DNA from: Pseudoduganella albidiflava
GTDB lineage: Bacteria > Pseudomonadota > Gammaproteobacteria > Burkholderiales > Burkholderiaceae_D
Assembly: GCF_004322755.1 (NCBI RefSeq)
Contig: NZ_CP036401.1
Coordinates: 2,232,001 to 2,296,000, forward strand
Direction: 5' to 3'
DNA: 64,000 nucleotides
This document shows positions 1 to 9,331 of the stretch, one piece after another. Under the pieces are notes generated by a model, which saw nothing but the letters and a program-made list of their open reading frames with translations, did not search any database and was not told the origin of the DNA. Made by a program: the position numbers and the translations under genes. How positions within the stretch are numbered: the stretch's first letter is position 1; each line of letters starts with the position of its first letter.

Positions 1-2822
1 GGTTCGCGACGCTGCGCGCGTGGGCCGCCGATCCGGCCATGGTCGGCCTGGACCTGAAGGGCGGCTGGAACCGGCTGGTGCCGGCCGGGATCGCCGAGGC
101 CTACAGCGGCAGCGATATCCCGGACGACTTCGCTGCACTGGAGGCGCTGCGGGAAGCGCTGTCCGCCCTCGAACCGCTGGCGCACCGCCTGTACCGCCAT
201 GCCGCCGGCATCATCGCCGCGCGAATGGCCGAGCTGAAAGCGCGCGACCGGCAGTTCGGCTTCGCCGACATGCTGGTGCGGCTGCAAAAGGCGCTGGAGG
301 GCGACAACGGCGCGGCGCTGCGCCAGCGCATCACCGAGCAATACCCGGTGGCGCTGGTCGATGAATTCCAGGATACCGCCCCCTTGCAATACCGTATCTT
401 CGACCTGCTGTACCGGGTGGCCGACAACGATCCGGCATCGGGCCTGTTCCTGATCGGCGATCCGAAGCAGTCGATCTACGGCTTCCGCGGCGCCGACATC
501 CACAGCTACCTGGCGGCGCGGCGCGCCACCGAAGGGCGGCACTACCAGCTCGGCACGAACTACCGGTCCACGCGCGAAGTGGTGGAAGCGGTGAACCGCA
601 TCTTCCTGCACGCCGAAGGCGCGGCCGGCGGCGGCGGCTTCGCGCAGGGCGCCTTCCGCTTCCGGCGCGGCACCGTCAATCCGCTGCCGTTCGATGCGGT
701 CGATGCCAAGGGGCGCGGCGAGCGCCTGGTGGGCGTGGACGGGCAGTTGCAGGCCCTCACCGTGTCGTGCAGCGACGTATCGGACCTGAAGGCGGACGGC
801 TACCGTGAATTCTTCGCGCACCATTGCGCCGAGCATATCGTGCGCCTGCTGAACGATCCGCGCACTGGCTTCGAGGGGCCGCGCGGCTTCGAGCGGCTGC
901 AGCCGGCCGATATCGCGATCCTCGTGCGCGACCGGAAGGAAGCCAGCGCCATCCGGCGCGCGCTGCAGCAGCGGCGCGTGCCCAGCGTCTACCTGTCCGA
1001 CAAGGATTCCGTGCTGGAGAGCGACGAGGCGAAGGACGTGCTGCGCTGGCTCGCCGCGCTGGCCAACCCGCTCGATGGCGCGCTGGCCAGGGCCGCCTTC
1101 GCCACCCGCACCGCCAATATCCCGCTGGCCGAGCTGGCGCGCATGTCGTCGGACGAACTGGCGTGGGAAGCCCGCGTCGAGCAGCTGAAGAACCTGCACA
1201 CGGTGTGGCAGCGCCAGGGTGTGCTGGCGATGCTGCGGCGCTTCATCCACGAGCTGGGCTTGCCGGCCGCGCTGCTGGCGCCCGGCAACGTGGGCGGCGA
1301 ACGCAGCCTGACCAATCTGCTGCACCTGGCCGAACTGCTGCAGGGGGCCAGCCGCCAGCTCGATGGCGAGCAGGCGCTGATCCGCTGGATGGCCGAACAG
1401 GTCGAAGGCGAGGGCGCCACGGGCGACGAACAGGTGCTGCGGCTGGAATCGGATGCCGAGCTGGTGAAGGTCGTCACGGTGCACAAGTCCAAGGGCCTGG
1501 AATACCCGATGGTGTACCTGCCGTTCGCCGTCACGGCGCGCAAGGTGGACAAGCGCAACCGCAGCTTCTTCGAGTACACCGATGCGCAGGGCACGCGCCG
1601 CATCGACATGTCCTTGTCCGAGGAGGCGCAGGCAGCCGTGGAGGCGGCCCGCATCGAGGAAGACTTGCGGCTGCTGTACGTGGCGCTGACCCGCGCCCGG
1701 CATTTCCTGTGGCTGGGCGTGGCCGCGCTGCCGGCCCGCAAGGAAGGCAGCAACGTGCTGCACGAGTCGGCGCTGGGCTACCTGCTGACCGGTGGCGCAC
1801 CGCTGCCGGCGGAAAGCCTGCAGGAACGCTGGCGTGAGCTGGCCGGCGACTGCGGCGCGATCGGCATCGCCTCGCTGTGCCACCCCGAGCGGCCCACGCT
1901 GCTCGACCGGGAAGAACGGCGCGAGCCGCTGCTCGAGCCGCGGCCCTACGATGCCCGCTTCGAGCGCGACTGGTCGGTCGGCAGCTTCACCTCGCTGGCG
2001 CGGGGCACCCAGGCCGCGCCGCGCCGCGCGCTGGAGGAAACGCTGCTGGAAGGCGAGGGCGCCGATGTCGCGGCCGGCCGGATCGACGACGCCCCGTGGC
2101 ACCGTTTCCCGCGCGGCTCCGTGCCCGGCAACTTCCTGCACGAACAGCTGGAATGGCTGGCGCAGGAAGGCTTCGATTGCGTGACCGATGCCGCCTGCGA
2201 AGTGCGCATGGCGCGCCGTATCGAGCGGGCCGGCTGGGGCCACCGGCTGGACGATGCGCTGGCCTGGCTGCGCGCGGCCGTGACGACCGAATTGCCGCCG
2301 CTGGGTGCCGCGCTGCGCGACATCGGCACGCTGATGCCGGAGATGGAATTCTGGTTCCCCAGCGAGCACCTGGCCACCGGCGCGCTCGATGCGCTGTGCC
2401 GGCGCCATCTCCTCGACGGCATCGCCCGCCCGGCACTGCCGCAGCGCGCGCTGCACGGCATGCTGAAAGGCTTCTCGGACCTGGTGTTCGAGCATGCGGG
2501 GCGCTACTGGGTGCTGGACTACAAGTCGAATGCGCTGGGCGGCAACGACGCGGCGTACCACGCCAGGGCGCTGGCGCAGGGCATGGCCGAACACCGCTAC
2601 GACGTGCAGGGCGCGATCTACCTGCTGGCGCTGCACCGCCTGCTGGCGAGCCGGCTGGGCGATGCCTACGATCCGGCCGAACAGCTGGGTGGCGCCGTGT
2701 TCTTCTTCCTGCGCGGCATCGGCAACGCCGCCACGCGCGGCTGCCATGTGCTGGAACCCGATCCGGCACTGCTGGCCGAACTGGACGAGCTGCTGCGGCG
2801 CGAAGGAAACACCGATGACTGA
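1..2822 (+). CDS. recB: RecB, beta subunit of exodeoxyribonuclease V (5' end outside window)
   Basis: This is the C-terminal ~940 residues of the helicase-nuclease subunit of RecBCD, which unwinds and degrades double-strand ends and loads RecA at Chi. The reading frame is open back to the window edge, so the N-terminus and Walker A motif lie outside. UvrD-type helicase motifs are visible: VDEFQDT (near 360), GDPKQSIYGFRG (near 460), TNYRST (near 560), VHKSKGLEYP (near 1480) and YVALTRAR (near 1680). The C-terminal nuclease motif, GFSDLVF followed by LDYKSN near 2515, carries the expected catalytic D and DxK residues. The stop codon overlaps the recD start by 8 nt, so the two are translationally coupled; recC is expected just upstream. 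The identification is secure. Confidence 0.96.
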   Translation, partial: FATLRAWAADPAMVGLDLKGGWNRLVPAGIAEAYSGSDIPDDFAALEALREALSALEPLAHRLYRHAAGIIAARMAELKARDRQFGFADMLVRLQKALEGDNGAALRQRITEQYPVALVDEFQDTAPLQYRIFDLLYRVADNDPASGLFLIGDPKQSIYGFRGADIHSYLAARRATEGRHYQLGTNYRSTREVVEAVNRIFLHAEGAAGGGGFAQGAFRFRRGTVNPLPFDAVDAKGRGERLVGVDGQLQALTVSCSDVSDLKADGYREFFAHHCAEHIVRLLNDPRTGFEGPRGFERLQPADIAILVRDRKEASAIRRALQQRRVPSVYLSDKDSVLESDEAKDVLRWLAALANPLDGALARAAFATRTANIPLAELARMSSDELAWEARVEQLKNLHTVWQRQGVLAMLRRFIHELGLPAALLAPGNVGGERSLTNLLHLAELLQGASRQLDGEQALIRWMAEQVEGEGATGDEQVLRLESDAELVKVVTVHKSKGLEYPMVYLPFAVTARKVDKRNRSFFEYTDAQGTRRIDMSLSEEAQAAVEAARIEEDLRLLYVALTRARHFLWLGVAALPARKEGSNVLHESALGYLLTGGAPLPAESLQERWRELAGDCGAIGIASLCHPERPTLLDREERREPLLEPRPYDARFERDWSVGSFTSLARGTQAAPRRALEETLLEGEGADVAAGRIDDAPWHRFPRGSVPGNFLHEQLEWLAQEGFDCVTDAACEVRMARRIERAGWGHRLDDALAWLRAAVTTELPPLGAALRDIGTLMPEMEFWFPSEHLATGALDALCRRHLLDGIARPALPQRALHGMLKGFSDLVFEHAGRYWVLDYKSNALGGNDAAYHARALAQGMAEHRYDVQGAIYLLALHRLLASRLGDAYDPAEQLGGAVFFFLRGIGNAATRGCHVLEPDPALLAELDELLRREGNTDD

Positions 2823-4809
2823 CCCGATGACTGCTCACCTGAATGCCCATGCGACGCTGTTCGAGACCATCGACACGCTGACCGAAAACGGCAAGCTGCG
2901 CCGGCTGGCCGGGGCGTTTGCCCGCTTCGTGGCCACGCTGGGCCACACCCCGCCGCCGCTGCTGCTGGCCTGCCTGCTGCTGTCCGAGCTGGAGGGCCGC
3001 GGCCACAGCTGCCTGGTGCTGGCCGACCTGGCCGGCGACCCGTCGCCGCAGGTGGGCTGGCTGGACGGCGAGTGGGCGGCATTGCGCGCGGCGGCCGCCC
3101 AGGGCGGCGGCTCGCTGCCCAGGAACGTCAACGGCTGGCGCAACGCGCTGCAGGGCTGCGAACAGGTCTGGCCGGTGGGCGACCTGGACTTCAACCAGCC
3201 GCTGGTGCTCGACGGCGAACGGCTGTACCTGCGCCGCTACTGGCGCGACGAGTCGACGGTGGCGGCCTCGGTGCGTTCTCGGGCGCTGGCCCTCGCCGGC
3301 CCCGATGGCGAGGTGGATACCGGGGGCATACGCGCATGGCTCGACAGGCTGTTCCCCCACGCGGCACGCGAGGGTGGCCCGGACTGGCAGAAGATCGCCT
3401 GCGCCGCCGCGCTGCGCGGTCAACTGGCCGTCATCACCGGCGGCCCCGGCACCGGCAAGACGTACACGGTGGCGCGGCTGCTGGCGCTGCTGTTCGCCAC
3501 CGCCGGCGAGGCCGCGCCGGCATTGCGGATCGCCCTGGCCGCGCCGACCGGCAAGGCGGCGGCCCGCCTGAAACAGTCGATCGACATGGCGCTCGATGAA
3601 CTGGCCGGCAAGCTGGGCAGCGACCTGGCCCTGCGCGACCTGGCGGCGCGCATGGGCGGCGCGCGCACCCTGCACAGCCTGCTGGGGGCTCGGCCGGACA
3701 CCCGCAGCTTCGCGCACCACGCCGGCAATCCGCTGGAGGTGGACGTGCTGATCGTCGACGAAGCGTCGATGGTGCACCTGGAGATGATGGCGGCCCTGCT
3801 GGCGGCACTGCCGTCGCATGCGCGCCTGGTCCTGCTGGGCGACAAGGACCAGCTGGCGTCGGTCGAAGCGGGCGCCGTGCTGGGCGACCTGTGCGCGCAG
3901 GCCGAAAGCGGCAACTACGATGCCGCCACCTGCGACTATGTGCTGGCCGCCACTGGCGAGACGATCCCGCCGGCGTTCCGCGAGCGCGATGGCGGGCCGC
4001 TGGCCCAGCGCATCGTGATGCTGCGCCAGAGCCGGCGCTTCGGCGGCCCGATCGGCAAGCTGGCGAACGCCGTCAACCAGGGCGACGCCGATGCCGCCCG
4101 CGAGGTGCTCAGGGCGGAAAGCGATGGGCGGCTGCGCTGGATCGAGGGGGCGCGGCCCGGCGACGTGCTGGCGCTCGCGGTGGCCGGGCGGCCCGGCGCC
4201 GGTGCCGGCTACCGCGATTACCTGGAGCGTGTGAGGGAAGGGCCGGGCGGCGACTACGAAGGCTGGGTGAACGACGTGCTCAAGCGCTTCGAGCAATTCC
4301 GCCTGCTGTGCGCCGTGCGCGAGGGCGAATGGGGCGTCGCGGGGCTGAACGAGGCGATCGAGGCCAAGCTGGAAACGGCAAAGCTGATCCGCCGGCGCGG
4401 CGAATGGTACGTGGGCCGCCCCGTGATGGTGACGCGCAACGACTACGCCACGGGTGTCTATAACGGCGACATCGGCCTGACCCTGCCCGATCCGCTGCGC
4501 CCCGATTCGCTGCGGGTCTGGTTCTCGGACGGCGAAGCGGTGCGCAGCGTGCTGGCCACGCGCCTGCGCAACGTGGAAACGGCCTTCGCGATGACGGTCC
4601 ACAAGTCGCAGGGCTCGGAATTCCTCCACACGGCGATGGTGCTGCCGCCGCAGGCGAACGCCGTGCTGGCGCGCGAACTGGTCTATACGGGGATCACGCG
4701 CGCCCGTGAATTCTTCACGCTGGTCTCGCCGAACGCCGCCGTGTTCGACCAGGCCATCGCCGGGCGCACGCAGCGGGCCAGCGGATTGCGGCAGGCACTC
4801 GGGACTTGA
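2815..4809 (+). CDS. recD: RecD, alpha subunit of exodeoxyribonuclease V
   Basis: This is the 5'-3' superfamily 1B helicase subunit of RecBCD, 664 residues, a normal family length. The ATG at 2815 is chosen because it overlaps the recB stop codon. Visible motifs in order are the Walker A GGPGTGKT (about residue 209), APTGKAAARLK (motif Ia), VDEASMV (Walker B), LLGDKDQLASVEAG (motif III), and near the C-terminus MTVHKSQGSEF and YTGITRARE (motifs V and VI). All helicase motifs are intact. It should act in the cytoplasm with RecB and RecC in double-strand break repair. About 180 nt without a gene follow it before zwf. Confidence 0.96.
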   Translation: MTDPMTAHLNAHATLFETIDTLTENGKLRRLAGAFARFVATLGHTPPPLLLACLLLSELEGRGHSCLVLADLAGDPSPQVGWLDGEWAALRAAAAQGGGSLPRNVNGWRNALQGCEQVWPVGDLDFNQPLVLDGERLYLRRYWRDESTVAASVRSRALALAGPDGEVDTGGIRAWLDRLFPHAAREGGPDWQKIACAAALRGQLAVITGGPGTGKTYTVARLLALLFATAGEAAPALRIALAAPTGKAAARLKQSIDMALDELAGKLGSDLALRDLAARMGGARTLHSLLGARPDTRSFAHHAGNPLEVDVLIVDEASMVHLEMMAALLAALPSHARLVLLGDKDQLASVEAGAVLGDLCAQAESGNYDAATCDYVLAATGETIPPAFRERDGGPLAQRIVMLRQSRRFGGPIGKLANAVNQGDADAAREVLRAESDGRLRWIEGARPGDVLALAVAGRPGAGAGYRDYLERVREGPGGDYEGWVNDVLKRFEQFRLLCAVREGEWGVAGLNEAIEAKLETAKLIRRRGEWYVGRPVMVTRNDYATGVYNGDIGLTLPDPLRPDSLRVWFSDGEAVRSVLATRLRNVETAFAMTVHKSQGSEFLHTAMVLPPQANAVLARELVYTGITRAREFFTLVSPNAAVFDQAIAGRTQRASGLRQALGT

Positions 4810-4993
4810 AGCCCGGACGCGAGCGGTTCGCCGCGATGCTGCAGGGCGGCGGCACGGCTGGATAGGCGCTTCGGGCCGGGCGCGGGAGGCGGCCGGCGAA
4901 TCCCGATCGGCAAAGTCCGGCCGCATCGGATACCATTGCAAGGTTTTCAATGCTGTCTCGATATCATCTCCCTCTCCAACCACATCGATCGAT

Positions 4994-6457
4994 ATGACCT
5001 CGTCCGCACAACCAGATAACAGCCTGCCACTCGACATGATCATCTTCGGGGGCATGGGCGACCTCGCCATGCGCAAACTGCTGCCGGCGCTGTACATGGC
5101 CCACCTGCACGGCAACCTGCCGTCCGGCACCCGCATCATTTCCACGGGACGCCAGGATTTCAACCGCGAGGCGTACCTGGCATTCGTCGAGGAGCATTCG
5201 CGCTCGTTTATCTCGGGCGGCAACTTTACCGACGAGGCGTGGCGCAGCTTCCTGCAGCGCCTGGAGTTCGTGCGCGTGGACGTGCAGCAGGACGACCTGG
5301 CCGCGCTGGCGAAGATGTCGCGCGAAGGCGCGGTGCGGGTGTTCTACCTGTCCACCGCGCCATCGCTGTTCACCACCATCTGCGAGAAGCTGTCCGCGGC
5401 TGGCCTGGTCGACGCCAATGCGCGGGTGGTGCTGGAAAAACCGCTGGGCAGCGACCTGGCCTCGGCGGTGGAAATCAACGAGGCGGTCGGCAAGCATTTC
5501 GCCGAATCGCAGATCTACCGGATCGACCATTACCTGGGCAAGGAAACGGTGCAGAACCTGATGGTGCTGCGCTTCGGGAACTCGATCCTGGAACCGCTGT
5601 GGCGCGCGCCGAACATCTCCAGCGTGCAGATCACGGTGGCCGAGGAAGTCGGCGTGGGCAGCCGCGCGGGCTTCTACGACGGCACCGGCGCCATGCGCGA
5701 CATGGTGCAGAACCACCTGCTGCAGCTGCTGTGCATCGTCGCCATGGAACCGCCGGCATCGCTGGCGCCCGACGCGGTGCGCGATGAAAAGCTCAAGGTG
5801 CTGCGCTCGCTGCGCCGCTTCAACCTGGCCACCATCGCGCGCGACACGGTGCGCGGCCAGTATGTGCGGGGCGCCAGCGGCAACCAGGCCGTGCCGGGTT
5901 ACCTGGAAGAGAAGAACGTGCCGCCGGACAGCGGCACGGAAACCTTCGTGGCGCTGCGCACGTATGTCGACACGTGGCGCTGGTCCAAGGTGCCGTTCTA
6001 CCTGCGCACTGGCAAGCGCATGGAGCGCCGTTCGTCGAAGATCGTGGTGGAATTCGCCAACCCGCCGTTCCCGCTGTTCCCGGAAAGTTCCGCGGGTGTC
6101 GCCAACCGGCTGGTGATCGAGCTGCAGCCTGAAGAAGCGATCAAGCTGCAGGTGATGGCCAAGCAGCCCGGCAGCGGCATGCACATGCAGCAGGTGGAAC
6201 TGAACCTCGACCTGCATTCGGCGTTCACGCAGCGCCGCGCCGAAGCGTACGAGCGCCTGCTGATCGACGTGGTGCGCGGCCGCCTCACGCACTTCATGCG
6301 GCGCGACGAACTGGAAGCGGCGTGGGAATGGGCCGACCCGATCATCGAGGGCTGGGGTACGCTGAATGAAAAGCCGCGCGGCTACGCGGCCGGCACCTGG
6401 GGCCCGTCCGAATCGTTCGCCCTGCTGGCGCGCGACGGCTTCAGCTGGTTCGAGTAA
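4994..6457 (+). CDS. zwf: Glucose-6-phosphate 1-dehydrogenase
   Basis: This 487-residue cytoplasmic enzyme oxidises glucose 6-phosphate to 6-phosphogluconolactone with NAD(P)+, the entry step of the oxidative pentose phosphate and Entner-Doudoroff pathways. The N-terminal Rossmann fingerprint FGGMGDLAMRKLLPALY lies near residue 18, and the signature RIDHYLGKE, with the catalytic-site His and substrate-binding Lys, near residue 176. The fingerprint has GGMGD where GASGD is commonest. The ATG at 4994 gives the usual family length; the open frame extends further upstream but has no support there. The gene stands alone, without pgl or edd beside it. A 12-bp hairpin follows the stop codon. Confidence 0.95.
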   Translation: MTSSAQPDNSLPLDMIIFGGMGDLAMRKLLPALYMAHLHGNLPSGTRIISTGRQDFNREAYLAFVEEHSRSFISGGNFTDEAWRSFLQRLEFVRVDVQQDDLAALAKMSREGAVRVFYLSTAPSLFTTICEKLSAAGLVDANARVVLEKPLGSDLASAVEINEAVGKHFAESQIYRIDHYLGKETVQNLMVLRFGNSILEPLWRAPNISSVQITVAEEVGVGSRAGFYDGTGAMRDMVQNHLLQLLCIVAMEPPASLAPDAVRDEKLKVLRSLRRFNLATIARDTVRGQYVRGASGNQAVPGYLEEKNVPPDSGTETFVALRTYVDTWRWSKVPFYLRTGKRMERRSSKIVVEFANPPFPLFPESSAGVANRLVIELQPEEAIKLQVMAKQPGSGMHMQQVELNLDLHSAFTQRRAEAYERLLIDVVRGRLTHFMRRDELEAAWEWADPIIEGWGTLNEKPRGYAAGTWGPSESFALLARDGFSWFE

Positions 6458-6466
6458 GCGGCAGGC

Positions 6467-6494
6467 GCCGGGATACCGGTTTCGGTATCCCGGC
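6467..6494 (+). terminator. Hairpin downstream of zwf
   Basis: There is a perfect 12-bp inverted repeat (GCCGGGATACCG and its complement) with a 4-nt loop, 10 nt after the zwf stop codon. No U-tract follows, so it may be only a weak intrinsic terminator or an mRNA 3' stabiliser. Confidence 0.5.
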
Positions 6495-6575
6495 TGCCTA
6501 AAAAGTGATTGGGCCGCGCCGCCGCGCGGTGGCAGACTTGGCAGCATAACAACGCTGCCACGCAGCCCTGAAACC

Positions 6576-7352
6576 ATGCCAAGAGACACTTCGCCGCCGG
6601 CTCCCGCCGCCGCTCCGTTTTCCCTGCCTGCCCCGTTTTTCCTGCCTGTTCTTTTCCTCTCCCTGACAGCCACCCCGGCCCGTGCGGCCACCGGACTCGA
6701 CCTGATGGCCCAGCTGGAGGAGGGCGGCATTCCGCTGCTGGCCATCGCCGGGCTGTCGATCCTGTTCCTTGCCGTGGCGATCGAACGGCTGGTGCATTTC
6801 CGCGCCAGCCGCGTGGTGCCCGCCGGCCTGGCGGACGAAGTGCTGCCGCTGTGGGCCAGGCACGATTTCGCCGCCATCGAAGCGGTGGCGGCGCGCAGCG
6901 ACAGCACGCTGGGCCGCGTGATCGGCTTCCTCGTCGCGCACCGGCGGCACGACCCTGCGCGGCTTGGCTCCGCCGCCGGCGACATCGCGTCGATGGAGCT
7001 GCGCCAGCACCAGCAGAAGTCCTATGCGCTGTCGATCGTCGCCACGGTGGCGCCGATCGTCGGCCTGCTCGGCACCGTGATCGGCATGATCGAGGCGTTC
7101 CACGTGATCGCGTTCTCGGAAGGCATGGGCAACCCGGCGCTGCTGGCCGGCGGCATTTCGATGGCGCTGGTGAACACGGCGGCCGGCCTGTGCGTGGCGC
7201 TGCCCGCGCTGGCCATGCACCATTACCTGAAGCACCGCACCGCCTTGCTCGGCCTGGCGCTGGAGAAGGATGTGAACCGGCTGCTGCATGCCTGGTTCCT
7301 GCCGCGCGAGGATGGCACGCCGGCCCTGCAGGTGGTGGGCCATGCGCATTGA
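6576..7352 (+). CDS. MotA/TolQ/ExbB-family proton channel protein
   Basis: This 258-residue inner-membrane protein is of the ExbB/TolQ type, which forms the proton channel of energy-transducing complexes. It begins with a hydrophobic leader ending near ATPARA, followed by a first membrane segment (GIPLLAIAGLSILFLAVAIE, residues ~50-69). Two further segments follow, around residues 150-170 (ATVAPIVGLLGTVIGMIEAF) and 190-215 (ISMALVNTAAGLCVALPALA). The Gly-rich GLLGTVIGM and the small-residue stretch are classic for the family. The start at 6576 avoids overlap with zwf. The stop overlaps the next gene (ExbD type) by 11 nt. It could also be called TolQ-like, but no tol-pal genes are near. Confidence 0.88.
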   Translation: MPRDTSPPAPAAAPFSLPAPFFLPVLFLSLTATPARAATGLDLMAQLEEGGIPLLAIAGLSILFLAVAIERLVHFRASRVVPAGLADEVLPLWARHDFAAIEAVAARSDSTLGRVIGFLVAHRRHDPARLGSAAGDIASMELRQHQQKSYALSIVATVAPIVGLLGTVIGMIEAFHVIAFSEGMGNPALLAGGISMALVNTAAGLCVALPALAMHHYLKHRTALLGLALEKDVNRLLHAWFLPREDGTPALQVVGHAH

Positions 7353-7767
7353 CCTCGGCCACGACGAGCCGCCCGAGATCGGCCTGATCGCGCTGATCGA
7401 CTGCATCTTCTTCCTGCTGATGTTCTTCATGGTGGCCACCTCGTTCAAGCAGCCCGAACAACAGGCGAAGCCCGACAAGGAACTGCCCGTGATCCTGCCG
7501 GCCGCGCAGGCCAGCCTGGAACGCGCCGCTGCCGCCCCGTCGCCGCTGGTGGTGGGCGTGGACCGCGACGGCAAGCTGTATATCGATGGCGCCAGGGTGA
7601 CGGTGCAGGCCTTTCATGACGCGCTGAAGAAGGAGGCGGCACGCCAGCCCCGGCGCCCCATCCGCATCGACGGCGACGAGCAGACACCCTACCAGCACAT
7701 CGTCCACGTGCTGGACCTGTGCCAGTTCGAGGGCTTCACGCAGATCGCCCTCCATACCAGGAAATGA
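7342..7767 (+). CDS. ExbD/TolR-family biopolymer transport protein
   Basis: This 141-residue protein has a short cytoplasmic N-terminus, one membrane segment (IGLIALIDCIFFLLMFFMVA, residues ~14-33) and a periplasmic domain. The aspartate within that segment (LID) corresponds to the proton-carrying Asp of ExbD/TolR. The C-terminal part contains VGVDRDGKLYIDGARV and a final FTQIALHTRK strand as in TolR-like periplasmic domains. It starts inside the ExbB-type gene and its stop codon overlaps the next start (ATGA). The three genes therefore form a tightly coupled operon and probably one proton-driven complex. Confidence 0.9.
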   Translation: MRIDLGHDEPPEIGLIALIDCIFFLLMFFMVATSFKQPEQQAKPDKELPVILPAAQASLERAAAAPSPLVVGVDRDGKLYIDGARVTVQAFHDALKKEAARQPRRPIRIDGDEQTPYQHIVHVLDLCQFEGFTQIALHTRK

Positions 7768-9290
7768 GGGCGCACCCGAGCGCACAATGGAGCGCACACC
7801 TGGGCCCGCACCTGCGCCGGTACCGGTACTGGTATGTGTCGGCCGCCGCGCACGCGGTGCTGCTGGCCTTCGCGGTCCACCTCGGCGCCTGGCAGCCGGC
7901 GGCCCGGGCGCAGGCCCGCGAGATCGCGGCGGGTGCCGCCATGTCCAGCCATGCGCAGATGCGGCAGCGCGTGGCCGACATGGAGCGCATCAAGGAGCTG
8001 ATGGAACAAAGCATGGGCCGGGACGAGGCTGCGCGCGGGGATGGCACGGGAAAGGACCCCGGCAACCTGGCCAGCGACGTGGCGGACAGGCAGGCCGGCA
8101 ATGAGCCGAGCAACGAGGCCAACAGCGAGGCCAACAGCGAGGACGAGCGCGCGCCGCGCTTCGATGCGACGACCGCACCGGAGCGGCCGGAGGAATTGCT
8201 GGCCCGGGCCGAGGCGCTGGCGGACGACATCGATGCGCTGGCGGCACAGGCCCGCGAGGCTGCGGCGGAAAAGCTGCTGGCGCGCCTGCCCCAGGAGCAC
8301 GACGCGGACGGGGCCGCGCAGCCGCAGACTACGCCACCGGATGGGCCGGCGCCCCCGGCCGGGGCAGCTCCGCAGGGCATGCAGCCGGCCCCCGGACTCG
8401 CCGCGCTCCAGCCGGGCATGAAGCCGCCGGCGGACGCGGCGCAGGGCGCGGCCGGCGGCCAGGCAGCCGGGCCGATGGACGAGGCGGCGGCCACGGCGCG
8501 CGTTGCCCGGCTGGCAGCCCAGGCGCGGGACCGGCTGGCGCAGCGCCAGCGCCAGCTACAGCAAGAGGTGCAAAGGGACCAGCATGGCGTCGCGGTGGAG
8601 GCGAGCAGGCAGATCTCCCGCTTCCTCAACCGCGACGTGGCGCAGGTCGCCGACAAATCGGGGCGCTACGGCGGCACCGGCATCGAGCTGTTCGGCACCG
8701 GGTCCGGCCGCATTCCCGCCCTGGACGGCGGCCCGCTGGCCAGGGCCAGTGGCCGCGGCATCGGCACGGGCGGTATCTACACGAACCGGCTCTACGTCAA
8801 CAGCTGGTACCTGATCGGGCCTTTCGAAGGCCGGCATGGCCTGCAACTGTTCGACAACTTCAGCCACCCGCCGGAACAGGCGGTGGTGCTCGACGCGGCC
8901 TATCGGGGCAAGGAAGGCCGCGTCCTGAAATGGCGCTACGTGAACAGTCCGGGCTACCCGCTGGTGCCGCCCGATCCGGTGGAGAACGGCGTCTACTACG
9001 GCTACACGGAGCTGATGTTCGACGAGGATCGCGAGATGGTGGTGTGGATCGGCGGCGACGACGATGCCCGGCTGTGGATCAACGACCGGCTGGTCTGGAA
9101 GGGCGGCAACCGGAACAAGGCATGGTTCTGGAACGAGATATACGGCACCCGCAACAGCTACGCCGAGCAGTACAACCTCACCGAAGGCAAGGTGCGGGTG
9201 CGCTTCCGCAAGGGCCGCAACAAGGCTTTCTTCAAGGTGGCGAATGGCCCCAGCCGCATGTATTTCTCGATGGTGCTGACGCCGCCCTGA
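7764..9290 (+). CDS. Unknown envelope protein coupled to ExbB-ExbD genes
   Basis: This 508-residue protein is of unrecognised function. A probable N-terminal membrane anchor (YWYVSAAAHAVLLAFAVHL, residues ~21-39) is followed by a long Ala/Gln/Glu/Pro-rich region with coiled-coil character (~50-290). The C-terminal ~170 residues are rich in Trp, Tyr and Gly (for example VVWIGGDDDARLWINDRLVW), which resembles PA14-like or carbohydrate-binding beta-sandwich domains. The ATG at 7764 overlaps the ExbD-type stop by 4 nt. Its place in the operon is where TonB or TolA would be expected, and the single N-terminal anchor fits that topology. The C-terminus is not TonB-like. It may carry proton-motive energy to a wall or outer-membrane target, but that is inference only. 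Confidence 0.75.
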   Translation: MRAHPSAQWSAHLGPHLRRYRYWYVSAAAHAVLLAFAVHLGAWQPAARAQAREIAAGAAMSSHAQMRQRVADMERIKELMEQSMGRDEAARGDGTGKDPGNLASDVADRQAGNEPSNEANSEANSEDERAPRFDATTAPERPEELLARAEALADDIDALAAQAREAAAEKLLARLPQEHDADGAAQPQTTPPDGPAPPAGAAPQGMQPAPGLAALQPGMKPPADAAQGAAGGQAAGPMDEAAATARVARLAAQARDRLAQRQRQLQQEVQRDQHGVAVEASRQISRFLNRDVAQVADKSGRYGGTGIELFGTGSGRIPALDGGPLARASGRGIGTGGIYTNRLYVNSWYLIGPFEGRHGLQLFDNFSHPPEQAVVLDAAYRGKEGRVLKWRYVNSPGYPLVPPDPVENGVYYGYTELMFDEDREMVVWIGGDDDARLWINDRLVWKGGNRNKAWFWNEIYGTRNSYAEQYNLTEGKVRVRFRKGRNKAFFKVANGPSRMYFSMVLTPP

Positions 9291-9299
9291 ATGGGCGGC
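9281..9299 (+). terminator. Hairpin overlapping the stop of the ExbB-ExbD operon
   Basis: GCCGCCC and GGGCGGC form a 7-bp stem with a 5-nt loop that contains the stop codon of the preceding gene. There is no T-run, so termination activity is uncertain. Confidence 0.35.
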
Positions 9300-9331
9300 G
9301 CCCCGGGATTACCGGACCGGCGCGGGGCCGC

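Noticed and set aside
1987-5223. Very long minus-strand open frame (1078 codons) opposite recB-recD-zwf
   Set aside because: It is antisense to genes with clear motifs on the plus strand; its sequence is Arg/Gln/His-rich without domains, typical of a high-GC mirror frame.
7764-9290. TonB or TolA assignment for the third gene of the ExbB-ExbD operon
   Set aside because: The C-terminal domain lacks TonB/TolA motifs and is a large Trp/Tyr-rich beta domain instead.
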